From: Alphaproteobacteria bacterium
GTDB lineage: Bacteria > Pseudomonadota > Alphaproteobacteria > Geminicoccales > Geminicoccaceae
Direction: 5' to 3'
DNA: 60,405 bases
Assembly: GCA_026982705.1 (NCBI GenBank)
Contig: JALSGP010000022.1
Location: 1-60,405 of the forward strand
Shown: positions 8,597 to 17,123 of the stretch, in pieces
Position numbering within the stretch: the stretch's first letter is position 1
Layout: every line of letters begins with the position of its first letter
Program-made: the position numbers and the translations under genes
The notes under the pieces: generated by a model
Told to the model about the DNA's origin: nothing
The model's database searches: none
Seen by the model: only the letters and a program-made list of their open reading frames with translations

Positions 8597-9697
8597 GTGG
8601 ACGGATCCTCCGATCGCGCCGCCGGCATGCTGCGGGTGGCGCTCGCCGAGCGGGCGCTGCGCTGCGGACTCGACTGCGCGGTCCGCAGCCCCGGGTGCAC
8701 CGTCCGCGTCCACGCCGCGGAGACGGCACCGGAGGCCGCCCTCCTCGCCCCGGGCGCCCGCCTCGCCCTCACCGGCTGGCGTCTGTCCATGCTGGGCATG
8801 CCGGTGGAGACCGGCGGGACCTACCTCCTCGACCTCGCCCCGGGCCGTTCGGCGGCGGCGGTCCGGGCGCTGGCCGATCCCCTCGCGCGGCCGGACCTGC
8901 CCTGGCCGGCGGTGGTGGCCGACATGCGCCCCGCCGACCGGATCGCCGAGGCGGCGGTGGAACTCTGCAAGATCGCCCGCCTGCTGCCGGCGGCGGTCCT
9001 GTGCGAGGCCGGCACGGCGGCAAGCGACGTGGTGGTGGAGGAGGCGGCGGTCTTCGCCCATCGCCGCTTCGTGGCCGAGAGTCTCGTGCCGGTGGTGACG
9101 GTGGACGTGCCCCTCGACCTCGCGCCGGAAGCCCGCTTCGTCGCCTTCCGCCCGGGCGACGGGGGGCTCGAGCAGTACGCCGTGCTGGTGGGCGATCCCG
9201 CCCGCGGCGACGCCCCCCTCTGCCGGCTGCATTCGGAGTGCTTCACCGGCGATCTCTTCGGCTCCCTCAGGTGCGACTGCGGCCAGCAGCTGCGCGGTGC
9301 CCTCGCCCGCATGCGCGAGGAGGGCGGCGGCGTGCTCCTCTATCTCCGGCAGGAGGGGCGCAACATCGGCCTCGTCAACAAGCTCCGCGCCTACCGCCTG
9401 CAGCGGGCCGGTCTCGACACGGTGGACGCCAATCTCCACCTCGGCTTCGAGCCCGACGCCCGCGACTTCCTCGCCGCCGCCACCATGCTGCGGCGGCTGG
9501 GCTTCTCCCGGGTGCGGCTGCTCACCAACAATCCCGCCAAGGTGGAGGCCCTCGCCGGCCACGGCGTGGAGGTGGTCGAACGCGTCCCCCACCACTTCGC
9601 CGCCAATCCCCACAACCGCTTCTACCTCGAGACCAAGGCCCGCAAGAGCGGCCATCTGATCCGCCTGGAGGCGGGAGATCCCCCGGGGCGGACCTAG
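8597..9697 (+). CDS. ribA: GTP cyclohydrolase II with degenerate RibB-like N-terminal domain
   Basis: A 366-residue protein. The C-terminal half is a full RibA: RLHSECFTGDLFGSLRCDCG holds the zinc cysteines C215, C226 and C228, followed by LYLRQEGRNIGLVNKLRAY, LGFEPDARDF and LLTNNPAK. It converts GTP to the first pyrimidine intermediate of riboflavin synthesis. The first ~180 residues retain only traces of dihydroxybutanone-phosphate synthase (VELCKIARLLPAAVLCE), as in several alphaproteobacterial RibA proteins, so that activity is probably absent. The start at GTG 8597 has no good ribosome site; ATG 8627 is an alternative. Its stop overlaps the next gene's stop by 4 bases. Confidence 0.9.
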   Translation: MDGSSDRAAGMLRVALAERALRCGLDCAVRSPGCTVRVHAAETAPEAALLAPGARLALTGWRLSMLGMPVETGGTYLLDLAPGRSAAAVRALADPLARPDLPWPAVVADMRPADRIAEAAVELCKIARLLPAAVLCEAGTAASDVVVEEAAVFAHRRFVAESLVPVVTVDVPLDLAPEARFVAFRPGDGGLEQYAVLVGDPARGDAPLCRLHSECFTGDLFGSLRCDCGQQLRGALARMREEGGGVLLYLRQEGRNIGLVNKLRAYRLQRAGLDTVDANLHLGFEPDARDFLAAATMLRRLGFSRVRLLTNNPAKVEALAGHGVEVVERVPHHFAANPHNRFYLETKARKSGHLIRLEAGDPPGRT

Positions 9698-10449
9698 CCC
9701 CGTCCCACGAAGGGCATCCCCGTCGCCATCACCGTCATGAAGAGGATCGTCTCCGACAGCGGCAGACTCGCCGCGAACACCACCGCCCGCGCCACCGACT
9801 CGACGCTCATCCGCGGTTCCGGCCGCACCGACCCGTCCGCCTGCAGCACCCCCCTCGCCATGGCCTCCGTCATCTCGGTGGCGGCATTGCCGATGTCGAT
9901 CTGACCGCAGGCGATGTCGAAGGGACGGCCGTCGAGGGCGATCTGTCGGGTGAGGCCGGTGACGGCGTGCTTGGTGACGGTGTAGGGGGCGGCGTGGGGA
10001 CGCGGCGCGTGGGCGGAGACGGAGCCGTTGTTGAGGATGCGCCCGCCCCGCGGCCGCTGCCGCCGCATCAGCGCGAAGGCCGCGCGGGCGCAGTAGAACA
10101 TGCCGTGGAGATTGACCGCCACCGCCCGGTGCCAGTCGTCGAGAGCGATCTCGTCCAGCGGTGCCGGCCGGGTGAAGATGCCGGCGTTGTTGAAGAGGAA
10201 GTCGAGCCGCCCGCAGCGCGCCTCGACGGTGGCGAAGAGGGCACGCACCGCCTCGGCGTCTCCCACGTCGGTGGGCACCACCAGGGCCTCGCCCCCGGCG
10301 GTGCGGATCGCCGCCGCCGTCTCCTCCAGCCGTTCGCGCCGCCGTCCGGCCAGCACCAGCCGCCAGCCGTCGCGGGCGAGGGCCACCGCGCTCGCCCGCC
10401 CCACCCCCGAGCCGGCCCCGGTGACGAGAGCCACGCCGCGCGCCGTCAT
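9694..10449 (-). CDS. Short-chain dehydrogenase/reductase
   Basis: A 251-residue SDR from ATG 10449 with GGAGGG upstream. The cofactor site is VTGAGSGVGRASA (residues about 9-21), then NNAGIF, and the catalytic set is NGSVSAH, YTVTK (Tyr-x3-Lys) and the preceding Asn. The acceptor side IALDGRPFDIACGQIDIGNAATEMT is the usual SDR substrate loop. It reduces or oxidises a small alcohol/carbonyl with NAD(P); the substrate is unknown. It is transcribed toward ribA and tail-overlaps it by 4 bases. Confidence 0.85.
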   Translation of the reverse strand: MTARGVALVTGAGSGVGRASAVALARDGWRLVLAGRRRERLEETAAAIRTAGGEALVVPTDVGDAEAVRALFATVEARCGRLDFLFNNAGIFTRPAPLDEIALDDWHRAVAVNLHGMFYCARAAFALMRRQRPRGGRILNNGSVSAHAPRPHAAPYTVTKHAVTGLTRQIALDGRPFDIACGQIDIGNAATEMTEAMARGVLQADGSVRPEPRMSVESVARAVVFAASLPLSETILFMTVMATGMPFVGRG

Positions 10450-10507
10450 CGCTTTCCCTCCCCCGGATCCCACGCGATGTTAGGTCCGGGGGACACGGAG
10501 GCCAAGG

Positions 10508-11569
10508 ATGCGGAGGGGCGTCGGATCCGGTGGAGGCGGGGCGGCGACGACGGACGATCGCGAGGCCCCGGTCCTCGCCGCCCTCCATGCGGCACGGGCG
10601 GCGGCGGTGCGGACCTTCCACGAACGGCTGCCGGAGATGGGCCGGGCGGCGCGGCTGCGGGCGGTGCACGCGGCCTGCCGTCTCACCGGCTTCCTCCCCG
10701 AGGGGGCGGAGATCCGCACCGTGCGGTGCACGACGGCGGCGGGACCGCTCCTCGTGGTGCTCAACCCCCGCCGTGCCCGCCCCCACGCCGTCCATCCGCT
10801 GCCGCCGCCGCTGCCGCGCCCCCCCTGTCCCCTCTGCGACCTGCCCTGGAATCAGCTCTGGCTGGAGCTGGAACTGGCCGGCGTCCGCTGGCGGGCCGCG
10901 CCCTCGCCCGCGCCCTATCTGCCGGTGCCCCAGTGGACGGTGGCCACCGCCGTCCACCGCCCCCAGGAGCCGGCCGACGGGGACGAGGCCCACGCCCTCT
11001 TCGCCGCCATGACCGGCCTCCTGGAACGGGTGCCGGGGCTGCTGCTCGGCTGGAACGGGGTCGGGGCCGGCGCCTCGCTGCCGGCCCACCGTCACTTCCA
11101 CGCCCTCGACCGAGCGGCCGCGCGCCTCCTCCCCCGGCCCGGAGGGGAGGATGCCGCCGTCCTCGCCTTCGCGGGCCCGGCGGCGGCGGTGGCCGAGGGA
11201 CTCGCCCGCGCCCTCCTCGCCTGGCGCGCGGAGGCGGGGGAGGTCGCCACCGCCAATGCGGCGCTGTGGACGGAGGGAGGGCGGATCCATGCCCGCTTCG
11301 TGCGCCGCGACCGCCGCCGCGAGCGACTGCCGGCCCTCTCCGAAGTGCGCGCCGGATTCCTGGAGGCGGCCTTCCACACCGTGATCCTCCGCACGCCGGA
11401 CTCCATCGCCGCCTTCGAGAGGGGCCGGCTCGGGGCGGAAGAGCTGGCCGCCTCCCTCACGGCCCTCCGTCCCGATCCCGGCGGAGACGGTCGCGGAGAC
11501 CGGCACACCTGCACGTGCGCCGCGGACCACGCTCCGGAAACGGGAGACGAGAGGCGACAGGACGTGTGA
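10508..11569 (+). CDS. HIT/GalT-like DUF4922 protein (putative phosphorylase)
   Basis: A 353-residue protein from ATG 10508 with GGAGG six bases upstream. It contains CPLCDLPWNQ (about residue 107), typical of the DUF4922 group, and LPAHRHFHAL (about 192), a histidine-rich motif like the catalytic triad of HIT, galactose-1-phosphate uridylyltransferase and Ap4A phosphorylase enzymes. By superfamily it may transfer or phosphorolyse a nucleotidyl group; the substrate is unknown. The last 40 or so residues (PDPGGDGRGD onward) are low complexity. It stands alone between the SDR and the EAL gene. Confidence 0.6.
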   Translation: MRRGVGSGGGGAATTDDREAPVLAALHAARAAAVRTFHERLPEMGRAARLRAVHAACRLTGFLPEGAEIRTVRCTTAAGPLLVVLNPRRARPHAVHPLPPPLPRPPCPLCDLPWNQLWLELELAGVRWRAAPSPAPYLPVPQWTVATAVHRPQEPADGDEAHALFAAMTGLLERVPGLLLGWNGVGAGASLPAHRHFHALDRAAARLLPRPGGEDAAVLAFAGPAAAVAEGLARALLAWRAEAGEVATANAALWTEGGRIHARFVRRDRRRERLPALSEVRAGFLEAAFHTVILRTPDSIAAFERGRLGAEELAASLTALRPDPGGDGRGDRHTCTCAADHAPETGDERRQDV

Positions 11570-11714
11570 CGGCGGCGACCGCATCATTCCGCTGGCTCGG
11601 AATCTCCCCGGCGGGGCACATATTCCGGGGCTCCGGTCGTCACGGTCCTGCAGTGCGTTCATCGTTTCTTCATCCCCGTCCGCCAGAAGGGAGGCGCCCG
11701 GGTGGAGAGCGAGG

Positions 11715-13403
11715 ATGTCGCACGGCGCGAGGGAGACACCGGCACGACGGACTCGCGTGGGGGCGGACGGATCCGACGTGGCCGAACTGTTCGCCCGCTG
11801 GCGGGCGGGTCGCTGGTCGGGGCGGGCGATGCGGCGGGCGGTGGCCCGTGCGCTGCGCGACGGCCGGCCGATGGAACGCTGGATCGCCGTCTGCGGCGAG
11901 GCCCTCGACCGCCTGCTGCGGGCACGGCGGGTCGACCCGGAGATCCGGACCCTCGTCGCCCGCGCCTTCACCGAACTCGCCACCGGCTTCGACCTCGCGG
12001 CCCGGGTGCGACGGCGCGGCGGGAGGCGGAACGTCGAGAGCGGCGGGATCCTCGATCCGGTGACGGGGCTGCCCCTGCTCCACGTCCTCGTCGAGGAGGC
12101 GCTGCCGCGGCTGCTGCTGCGCCACGCCCGCTCGGGACGCCGGATCGCCGCCCTCGACGTGGACGTGGTGGCGCTCGGCGCCATCAATGCCGAACACGGT
12201 CGGCGGGTGGGGGATGCGGTGCTGCGGGAGGTGGCGGCACGGCTGCGCCGGGTGATCCGGGCGGGTGATCCGCTGGCGCGCGGTCTGGGTGATCGGATCC
12301 TCTGCATCGTCACCGGCATCGAGGAGGAGGCGACGGCCGCGCGGGTGGCCCGGCGCATCCTGCGGGCGATGGCGGAGCCCGTCGTGGTGGACGGACGGGT
12401 GCTGCGGGTGGGGGTCCACGTCGGTGTCGCCCTCCACCCCGACCACGCCGAGGGGGCGGAGGACCTCCTCGCCTGCGCCGAACTCGCCCTGCGGGAGGCG
12501 AAACGGGAGGGTGGGCGCGGAGTCCACCTCTACGCGCCGGCCACCGCGGCGGCGGCGCGCCGGCACTACCGGCTGGTGGGCGAGCTGCGCGAGGCCCTCG
12601 CCGAGGATCGTTTCGTCCTCCACTTCCAGCCCCAGGTGGACCTCCTCACCGGAAGGGTGGTGGGGCTCGAGGCGCTCGTGCGCTGGCGCCATCCCGAACG
12701 CGGTCTCGTCCCGCCGCTCGACTTCCTGCCGGCGCTGGAGGCCGCCGGCCTCGCCGTTCCCCTCGGCGAGCGGGTCCTGATCGAGGCCTGCCGCACCCTG
12801 CGCCGTCTCGACCATCGTCGCCTGCCGCCCCTCCGGGTCGCCGTCAACCTCGGCCCCGCCATGGTCCGCCATCCGGATCTCGCGCGCTTCGTGCTGGACC
12901 TCCTGGCCCGGGAGGGACTGCCTCCCGAACGGCTGGAGCTGGAGATCACCGAGAACGTGCTGCTGGACGAGCGGAGCGAGATGGTGCGCGAGTGGATCGA
13001 CGTGCTGGGGGCCCGCGGCATCCGCATCGCCCTCGACGATTTCGGAACCGGCTATGCCTCCCTCGTCCACCTCAAGCGCTTCCCGGTCCACCGGGTGAAG
13101 ATCGACCGTTCCTTCGTGCGCGACATCGAGCGCGATCCCTCCGACTGCGCCATCATTCGCGCCATCCTCGGCCTCGCTTCCGGCCTCGGCCTCGAGGTGG
13201 TGGCGGAAGGGGTGGAGACGGAGACCCAGCGCCGCTTCCTGCAGACCCACGGCTGCCGACTGGCCCAGGGCTATCTCTTCGCGCCGCCCCTTGAGGAGGG
13301 GGAACTCGTGGCCTTCCTGCGCACGCGGCCGTGCGTGGACGGCCGCATCGCGCGTCCCGCGGCGCTCCTCCCCCGGGGAGTCGGTGCACGACCGGGCCCC
13401 TAG
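11715..13403 (+). CDS. Cyclic-di-GMP phosphodiesterase: degenerate GGDEF plus intact EAL
   Basis: A 562-residue protein from ATG 11715. A GGDEF domain covers about residues 115-280, but the signature is replaced by GLGDRI (about 189-194), so cyclase activity is unlikely. The EAL domain (about 295-545) keeps EALVRW, NLGPAMV, LEITEN, DDFGTGYASL, KIDRSFV and EGVET, the metal and general-base set of active phosphodiesterases. The N-terminal ~110 residues show no known sensor or membrane segment. It should hydrolyse cyclic-di-GMP and favour motility over attachment. The stop tail-overlaps the GntR gene by 4 bases. Confidence 0.9.
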   Translation: MSHGARETPARRTRVGADGSDVAELFARWRAGRWSGRAMRRAVARALRDGRPMERWIAVCGEALDRLLRARRVDPEIRTLVARAFTELATGFDLAARVRRRGGRRNVESGGILDPVTGLPLLHVLVEEALPRLLLRHARSGRRIAALDVDVVALGAINAEHGRRVGDAVLREVAARLRRVIRAGDPLARGLGDRILCIVTGIEEEATAARVARRILRAMAEPVVVDGRVLRVGVHVGVALHPDHAEGAEDLLACAELALREAKREGGRGVHLYAPATAAAARRHYRLVGELREALAEDRFVLHFQPQVDLLTGRVVGLEALVRWRHPERGLVPPLDFLPALEAAGLAVPLGERVLIEACRTLRRLDHRRLPPLRVAVNLGPAMVRHPDLARFVLDLLAREGLPPERLELEITENVLLDERSEMVREWIDVLGARGIRIALDDFGTGYASLVHLKRFPVHRVKIDRSFVRDIERDPSDCAIIRAILGLASGLGLEVVAEGVETETQRRFLQTHGCRLAQGYLFAPPLEEGELVAFLRTRPCVDGRIARPAALLPRGVGARPGP

Positions 13404-14167
13404 GGACGGGGTCGATCCGCTTCCCGCCGGGCGGCGGCGAGGGCCGCCAGCTTGTGGTCGAGATGCTCGGCGAGGAGCTCGCCCAGGGCCTCGCCCTCGC
13501 GGGCGAGGAAGAGTTCGAGGATGCGCTCGTGCTCGGCCACCGCCTCGGCCCAGCGATGGGGGTCGAGATTGGCCATGAAGCGATACCGACGGATGCGGGC
13601 GTTGAGACGGCCGTAGGTCTCGCAGAGCACCGGATTGCCGGTGGCCCGCACCAGCCCGAGATGGACCGCCTGATTGGCGGCGAAATAGGCCTCGAGCTGT
13701 CGCCGGCGCCAGGCCGCCATCATCTCGCGATGGGCCCGGCACACCGCCGCCACCTCCTCCGCCCCCGCCCGCGCGACGGCAAGAGTCCCCACCAGTCTCT
13801 CCAGCGCCCGCATCACCTCCACCGTGCGGGCGAGTTCGTCGAGCCGCAGCGGCGCGACGCGGGCGCCTCGGTGCGGTTCGATCTCCACCAGACCTTCGCG
13901 GGCCAGCAGCTTGAGGGCCTCGCGTACCGGCGTGCGCGAGACGCCGAGCCGGCGCGCCAGGGCCACCTCGGCGAGATGCCGGCCGGGTGGCAGGGCTCCG
14001 GTGACGATCATCTCACGCAGCCGGTCGGCGGCGATCTCCGTACGGGATCGGCGGACGGTCTCCCCGGCATCCTGCGGACGTGCCACGGGCGGCTCTCCCC
14101 GGCGCGACGGGCCGATGGTCCCCCGGAAGGGAACGTCGTGGTCGGAACGGGCGGGGACAAGGGACAT
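13400..14167 (-). CDS. GntR-family regulator with FCD domain
   Basis: A 255-residue protein from ATG 14167; an upstream GTG at 14248 would add 27 doubtful residues. The winged helix is at about 40-105: AADRLREMIVTGALPPG, EVALARRLGVSRTPVREAL, LAREGLVEIEPHRGARV. The C-terminal FCD effector domain (about 115-245) has ALERLVGTLAV, FHxLV-like AVHLGLVRATGNP and AEHERILELF, with the His residues used for metal/acid binding in FadR-type regulators. The regulated genes are unknown; the nearby PcaD gene suggests an organic-acid or aromatic pathway but this is only inferred. It is 183 bp downstream of an orphan ParA gene. Confidence 0.85.
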   Translation of the reverse strand: MSLVPARSDHDVPFRGTIGPSRRGEPPVARPQDAGETVRRSRTEIAADRLREMIVTGALPPGRHLAEVALARRLGVSRTPVREALKLLAREGLVEIEPHRGARVAPLRLDELARTVEVMRALERLVGTLAVARAGAEEVAAVCRAHREMMAAWRRRQLEAYFAANQAVHLGLVRATGNPVLCETYGRLNARIRRYRFMANLDPHRWAEAVAEHERILELFLAREGEALGELLAEHLDHKLAALAAARREADRPRP

Positions 14168-14350
14168 CCCGTCCCCTTCGTCCGTCGCCCGCCGCCCGCG
14201 CACCTCCTCCCCGCTCCGGAGGGGGATCCCCACCGTGGACGATCGCACCGTCCGACCGTCCGCCCCACCCGGGGGATCCGCCCGCCTCCGGAGGTCCGGG
14301 TCGGACGGCGTGTCGGAGCCCGAGGACGATCACCTCGGCGGAGCCCTCCC

Positions 14351-15049
14351 TCACCCGCCGGGGTGCAGGCGCAGGCTTTCGGGGAGCATGGCGAGCCGGG
14401 CCTCCACCCGCTCCAGCAGGCGGCGGATGTCCCGGGTGGCGCGGGAGAAGCGACGCATCCCCCCCACCCAGTCGGCCCCGGTGAAGCCCCCGGGGAACAG
14501 GGCATGGCGACGGACGGGCGGGGCCATGTCCTCGCCCAGATCGCGCAGCCGAGCGAGGGCGCGGCGGACTTCGAGGAATCCCCCCTCCACCCGGTTGGGG
14601 ACCACCAAAGCGTGGGGCCCCCGATCCTCCCGCTGCAGTCGGGTGCGTCGCACCAGTCGGAGGGTCCGCCGGGTGGCCTCCACGTCGATGGCGTCGAGGG
14701 TGGTGGGGACCACCACCAGATCGGCGAACAGCAGCGCCGCACCGGTGAGCTCGCCCAGCACCGCCGGCAGATCCACCACCACCCGGGCCCGGCGCCCCCG
14801 CACCCGCCGCACCGCCCACATCCAGTTGTGGACGCTGCCGTCGCCCACCTCGCTCGGGATGGCGAGCACCTCCACGGGCAGGCGGCGGCGGGCCGCCCAG
14901 AGGGTGGCGCTGCGTTGGGGATCGGCATCCACCAGAGCGGTGGCGTGGCCGGCCACCACGGCGAGGGCACAGGCGAGATTGACGGCGAGCGTGGTCTTGC
15001 CCACGCCCCCCTTGAGATTGGCCACCACCACGAAGCGGGTCGGCTCCAC
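14351..15049 (-). CDS. Orphan ParA/MinD-family ATPase
   Basis: About 232 residues from GTG 15047-15049. The deviant Walker A motif NLKGGVGKTTLAVNLACA is near the N-terminus, followed by ALVDADPQRSATLW (Walker A') and VVVDLPAVLG (Walker B), then LVVVPTTLDAIDVEATRRT. No ParB or DNA-binding partner lies next to it. Members outside partition systems position chemoreceptor arrays, polysaccharide machinery or other cargo. The window holds four chemoreceptors, but a link is speculative. The start is uncertain because GAGGAG lies very close to the GTG. Confidence 0.82.
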   Translation of the reverse strand: MEPTRFVVVANLKGGVGKTTLAVNLACALAVVAGHATALVDADPQRSATLWAARRRLPVEVLAIPSEVGDGSVHNWMWAVRRVRGRRARVVVDLPAVLGELTGAALLFADLVVVPTTLDAIDVEATRRTLRLVRRTRLQREDRGPHALVVPNRVEGGFLEVRRALARLRDLGEDMAPPVRRHALFPGGFTGADWVGGMRRFSRATRDIRRLLERVEARLAMLPESLRLHPGG

Positions 15050-15401
15050 GCTCCTCGATCCCCCGCCGGCGTCCCTTCCCTCCGTGACGGCAGTGGCCGG
15101 CGGCGGGGACGGTCCCGTCCCTCGGGCACCCTCGGGTATACGCGGGGACGGATCCGCGGCGACGTCGCCCCGCATCGCCGCGGGAGGCGGGGGCCGTGTT
15201 CCGGCCGTTCGGACCCTCGACACCGGCGGTCTCCCGGCGATCCGCCGGGATCCTGGCAGACGAAGGTTGACGAACCGTTGCGGGCGATACCGGGCCGCAC
15301 CGCCCTTCCGATCCCGCGTGCGGATCGGATCCGGCCGGGACTTGCCAGCGGAAGGCCGGTCGGCCATCACCGACGGAGACGGAACGGGGAGAGGGGACGC
15401 G
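15050..15401. other. Divergent spacer of about 350 bases
   Basis: It separates the leftward ParA gene and the rightward PcaD gene. I see no gene or strong hairpin. The sequence is GC-rich throughout, with no clear -35/-10 pair. Promoters of both flanking genes should lie here. Confidence 0.5.
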
Positions 15402-16223
15402 ATGCCCCAGGTGTTCGTCGAGGGCACGGTGCGCCACGTGGACGAGAGGAGCGTGTCCGTCTTCTACCGGCTGGAAGGAGAGGAAGGCGCGCCGGTGCTG
15501 ATGTTCGCCAATTCCCTCGGCACCGACATGGACCTGTGGGACGAGCAGGTCCCGGAATTCGCCGCCACCCTGCGGGTGCTGCGCTACGACATGCGCGGTC
15601 ACGGCCGCTCGCCGGAGGTCCCGGGCGAGTACACCGTCGCCGAGCTCGCCGCCGACGCCCTGCGGGTGCTGGATGCTCTCGGCATCGAGCGGGTCCATTT
15701 CTGCGGCCTCTCCCTGGGCGGCATGGTGGGGCAGTATCTGGGGGCCCATCACCCCGACCGTCTGGCCTCCCTCACCCTCTGCGCCACCGCCTGCCGCATC
15801 GGCACCCGCGAGGTGTGGGACGAGCGCATCGCCCTCGTGCTGGGGCGGGACACCACGGCGGTGGTGGACCTGGTGATCCCCAACTGGTTCACCGAGCGCT
15901 TCCGCCAGGCGGAGCCGCGCAGGGTGGAGGCGATCCGCGAGATGCTGCTGAACGCGCGTCCCCTCGGCTACGCCGGCTGCTGTGCGGCGGTGCGGGACGC
16001 CGATCTCTGCGGGGACCTCGCCCGCATCGCCGTCCCCACCTTCTGCATCGCCGGCCGCCACGATCCGGTGACTCCTCCCGAGCGGCTGGAGGAGATCCGG
16101 GAACGGGTGCGGGATCCGCGCGGTCTCGCGGTGCTGGAGGCGGCCCATCTCGTCAACGTGGAGGCGCGCGCGGCCTTCAACGACGCCCTCGGCCGCTTCC
16201 TCGCCGAGGTGGGAGCGCTCTGA
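15402..16223 (+). CDS. pcaD: 3-Oxoadipate enol-lactonase-like alpha/beta hydrolase
   Basis: A 273-residue protein from ATG 15402 with GAGAGGGGA upstream. It matches PcaD-type hydrolases: FANSLGTDMDLWDEQ, YDMRGHGRSPEVPG, the nucleophile elbow GLSLGGM with S104, AGRHDPVTPPERLE (acid) and AAHLVN (catalytic His). PcaD hydrolyses the enol-lactone in the beta-ketoadipate pathway for protocatechuate breakdown. No other pca gene is in the window, so a different ester or lactone substrate is possible. It is convergent with panB, 9 bases apart. Confidence 0.75.
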   Translation: MPQVFVEGTVRHVDERSVSVFYRLEGEEGAPVLMFANSLGTDMDLWDEQVPEFAATLRVLRYDMRGHGRSPEVPGEYTVAELAADALRVLDALGIERVHFCGLSLGGMVGQYLGAHHPDRLASLTLCATACRIGTREVWDERIALVLGRDTTAVVDLVIPNWFTERFRQAEPRRVEAIREMLLNARPLGYAGCCAAVRDADLCGDLARIAVPTFCIAGRHDPVTPPERLEEIRERVRDPRGLAVLEAAHLVNVEARAAFNDALGRFLAEVGAL

Positions 16224-16232
16224 GCCCTCCGC

Positions 16233-17048
16233 TCAGTAGCTCTCCGCCGCGCCCGGAAAGCGCCCCGCCGCGACGGCCTCCACATAGGCCCGCACCGCCG
16301 CCTCGGCGGAGGCGGCGGGGGCGAGGAAGTCGCGCACGAAGCGCGGGCGCGGCGGCGGCGTGAGCCCCAGGAGATCGTAGGCCACCAGCACCTGACCGTG
16401 GGTGGCGGCCCCGGCGCCGATGCCGATGGTCACGATCTCCACCTCCGTCGTGACGCGGGCGGCGAGCGCGCGGGGGATGCACTCCAGCACCAGGAGCGCC
16501 GCCCCGGCCTCGGCCAGCCGCCGTGCCTCGGCGAGAAGGCGGGCGGCATCTTCCGGCGCCCGCCCCTGCACGCGATAGCCGCCGAATTCGTGGACGGCCT
16601 GGGGTGTGAGCCCGAGATGGGCGCAGACGGGCACGTGGCGGGCGGTGAGGAAGGCCACCGTCTCCGCCACCCAGGGCGCCCCGCCCTCGATCTTCACCAT
16701 CTGGGCGCCGGCCTCCAGCAGCCGCGCGGCGGCGGCGAAGGCGGTGGCGGGGGATCCCTCGAAACTGCCGAAGGGGAGATCGGCCAGGAGGAAGGCCTCG
16801 CGGCTGCCGCGGGCCACGCAGCGGGTGTGGTAGACCATCTCCTCCAGGGTGACGGGAAGGGTGGTCTCCCGCCCCTGCACCGTGTTGGCGAGGGAGTCCC
16901 CCACCAGCAGCGCGTGGACGCCGCCCCGTTCGGCGAGGGCGGCGAAGGTGGCGTCGGAGACGGCGAGCATGGCGATCCGCTCGCCGGCCGCCGCCATCCG
17001 CTGCAGATCGGCGAGGGTGCGACGGCGCACGGGTGTGGCCCGGCTCAC
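16233..17048 (-). CDS. panB: 3-Methyl-2-oxobutanoate hydroxymethyltransferase
   Basis: A 271-residue protein from GTG 17046-17048 with GGAGGG seven bases upstream. It carries the PanB series MLAVSDATFAAL, LLVGDSLANTVQG, VTLEEMVYHT, LADLPFGSF, MVKIEGG, VCAHLGLTPQAV and LVLECIP. The enzyme adds a hydroxymethyl group from methylenetetrahydrofolate to 2-ketoisovalerate for pantothenate. The usual AYD(Y/F) of the first motif is VSD here, but the metal-binding Asp is kept. No panC or panE is adjacent. It ties to folate supply from folB/folK. Confidence 0.9.
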   Translation of the reverse strand: MSRATPVRRRTLADLQRMAAAGERIAMLAVSDATFAALAERGGVHALLVGDSLANTVQGRETTLPVTLEEMVYHTRCVARGSREAFLLADLPFGSFEGSPATAFAAAARLLEAGAQMVKIEGGAPWVAETVAFLTARHVPVCAHLGLTPQAVHEFGGYRVQGRAPEDAARLLAEARRLAEAGAALLVLECIPRALAARVTTEVEIVTIGIGAGAATHGQVLVAYDLLGLTPPPRPRFVRDFLAPAASAEAAVRAYVEAVAAGRFPGAAESY

Positions 17049-17123
17049 GGACGGTCCCTCCGGCAGCCGTCCCCATCATGCTGCACCGCAGCACGATGGC
17101 AAGGGGCCGTCCGCGGAGTCCCG

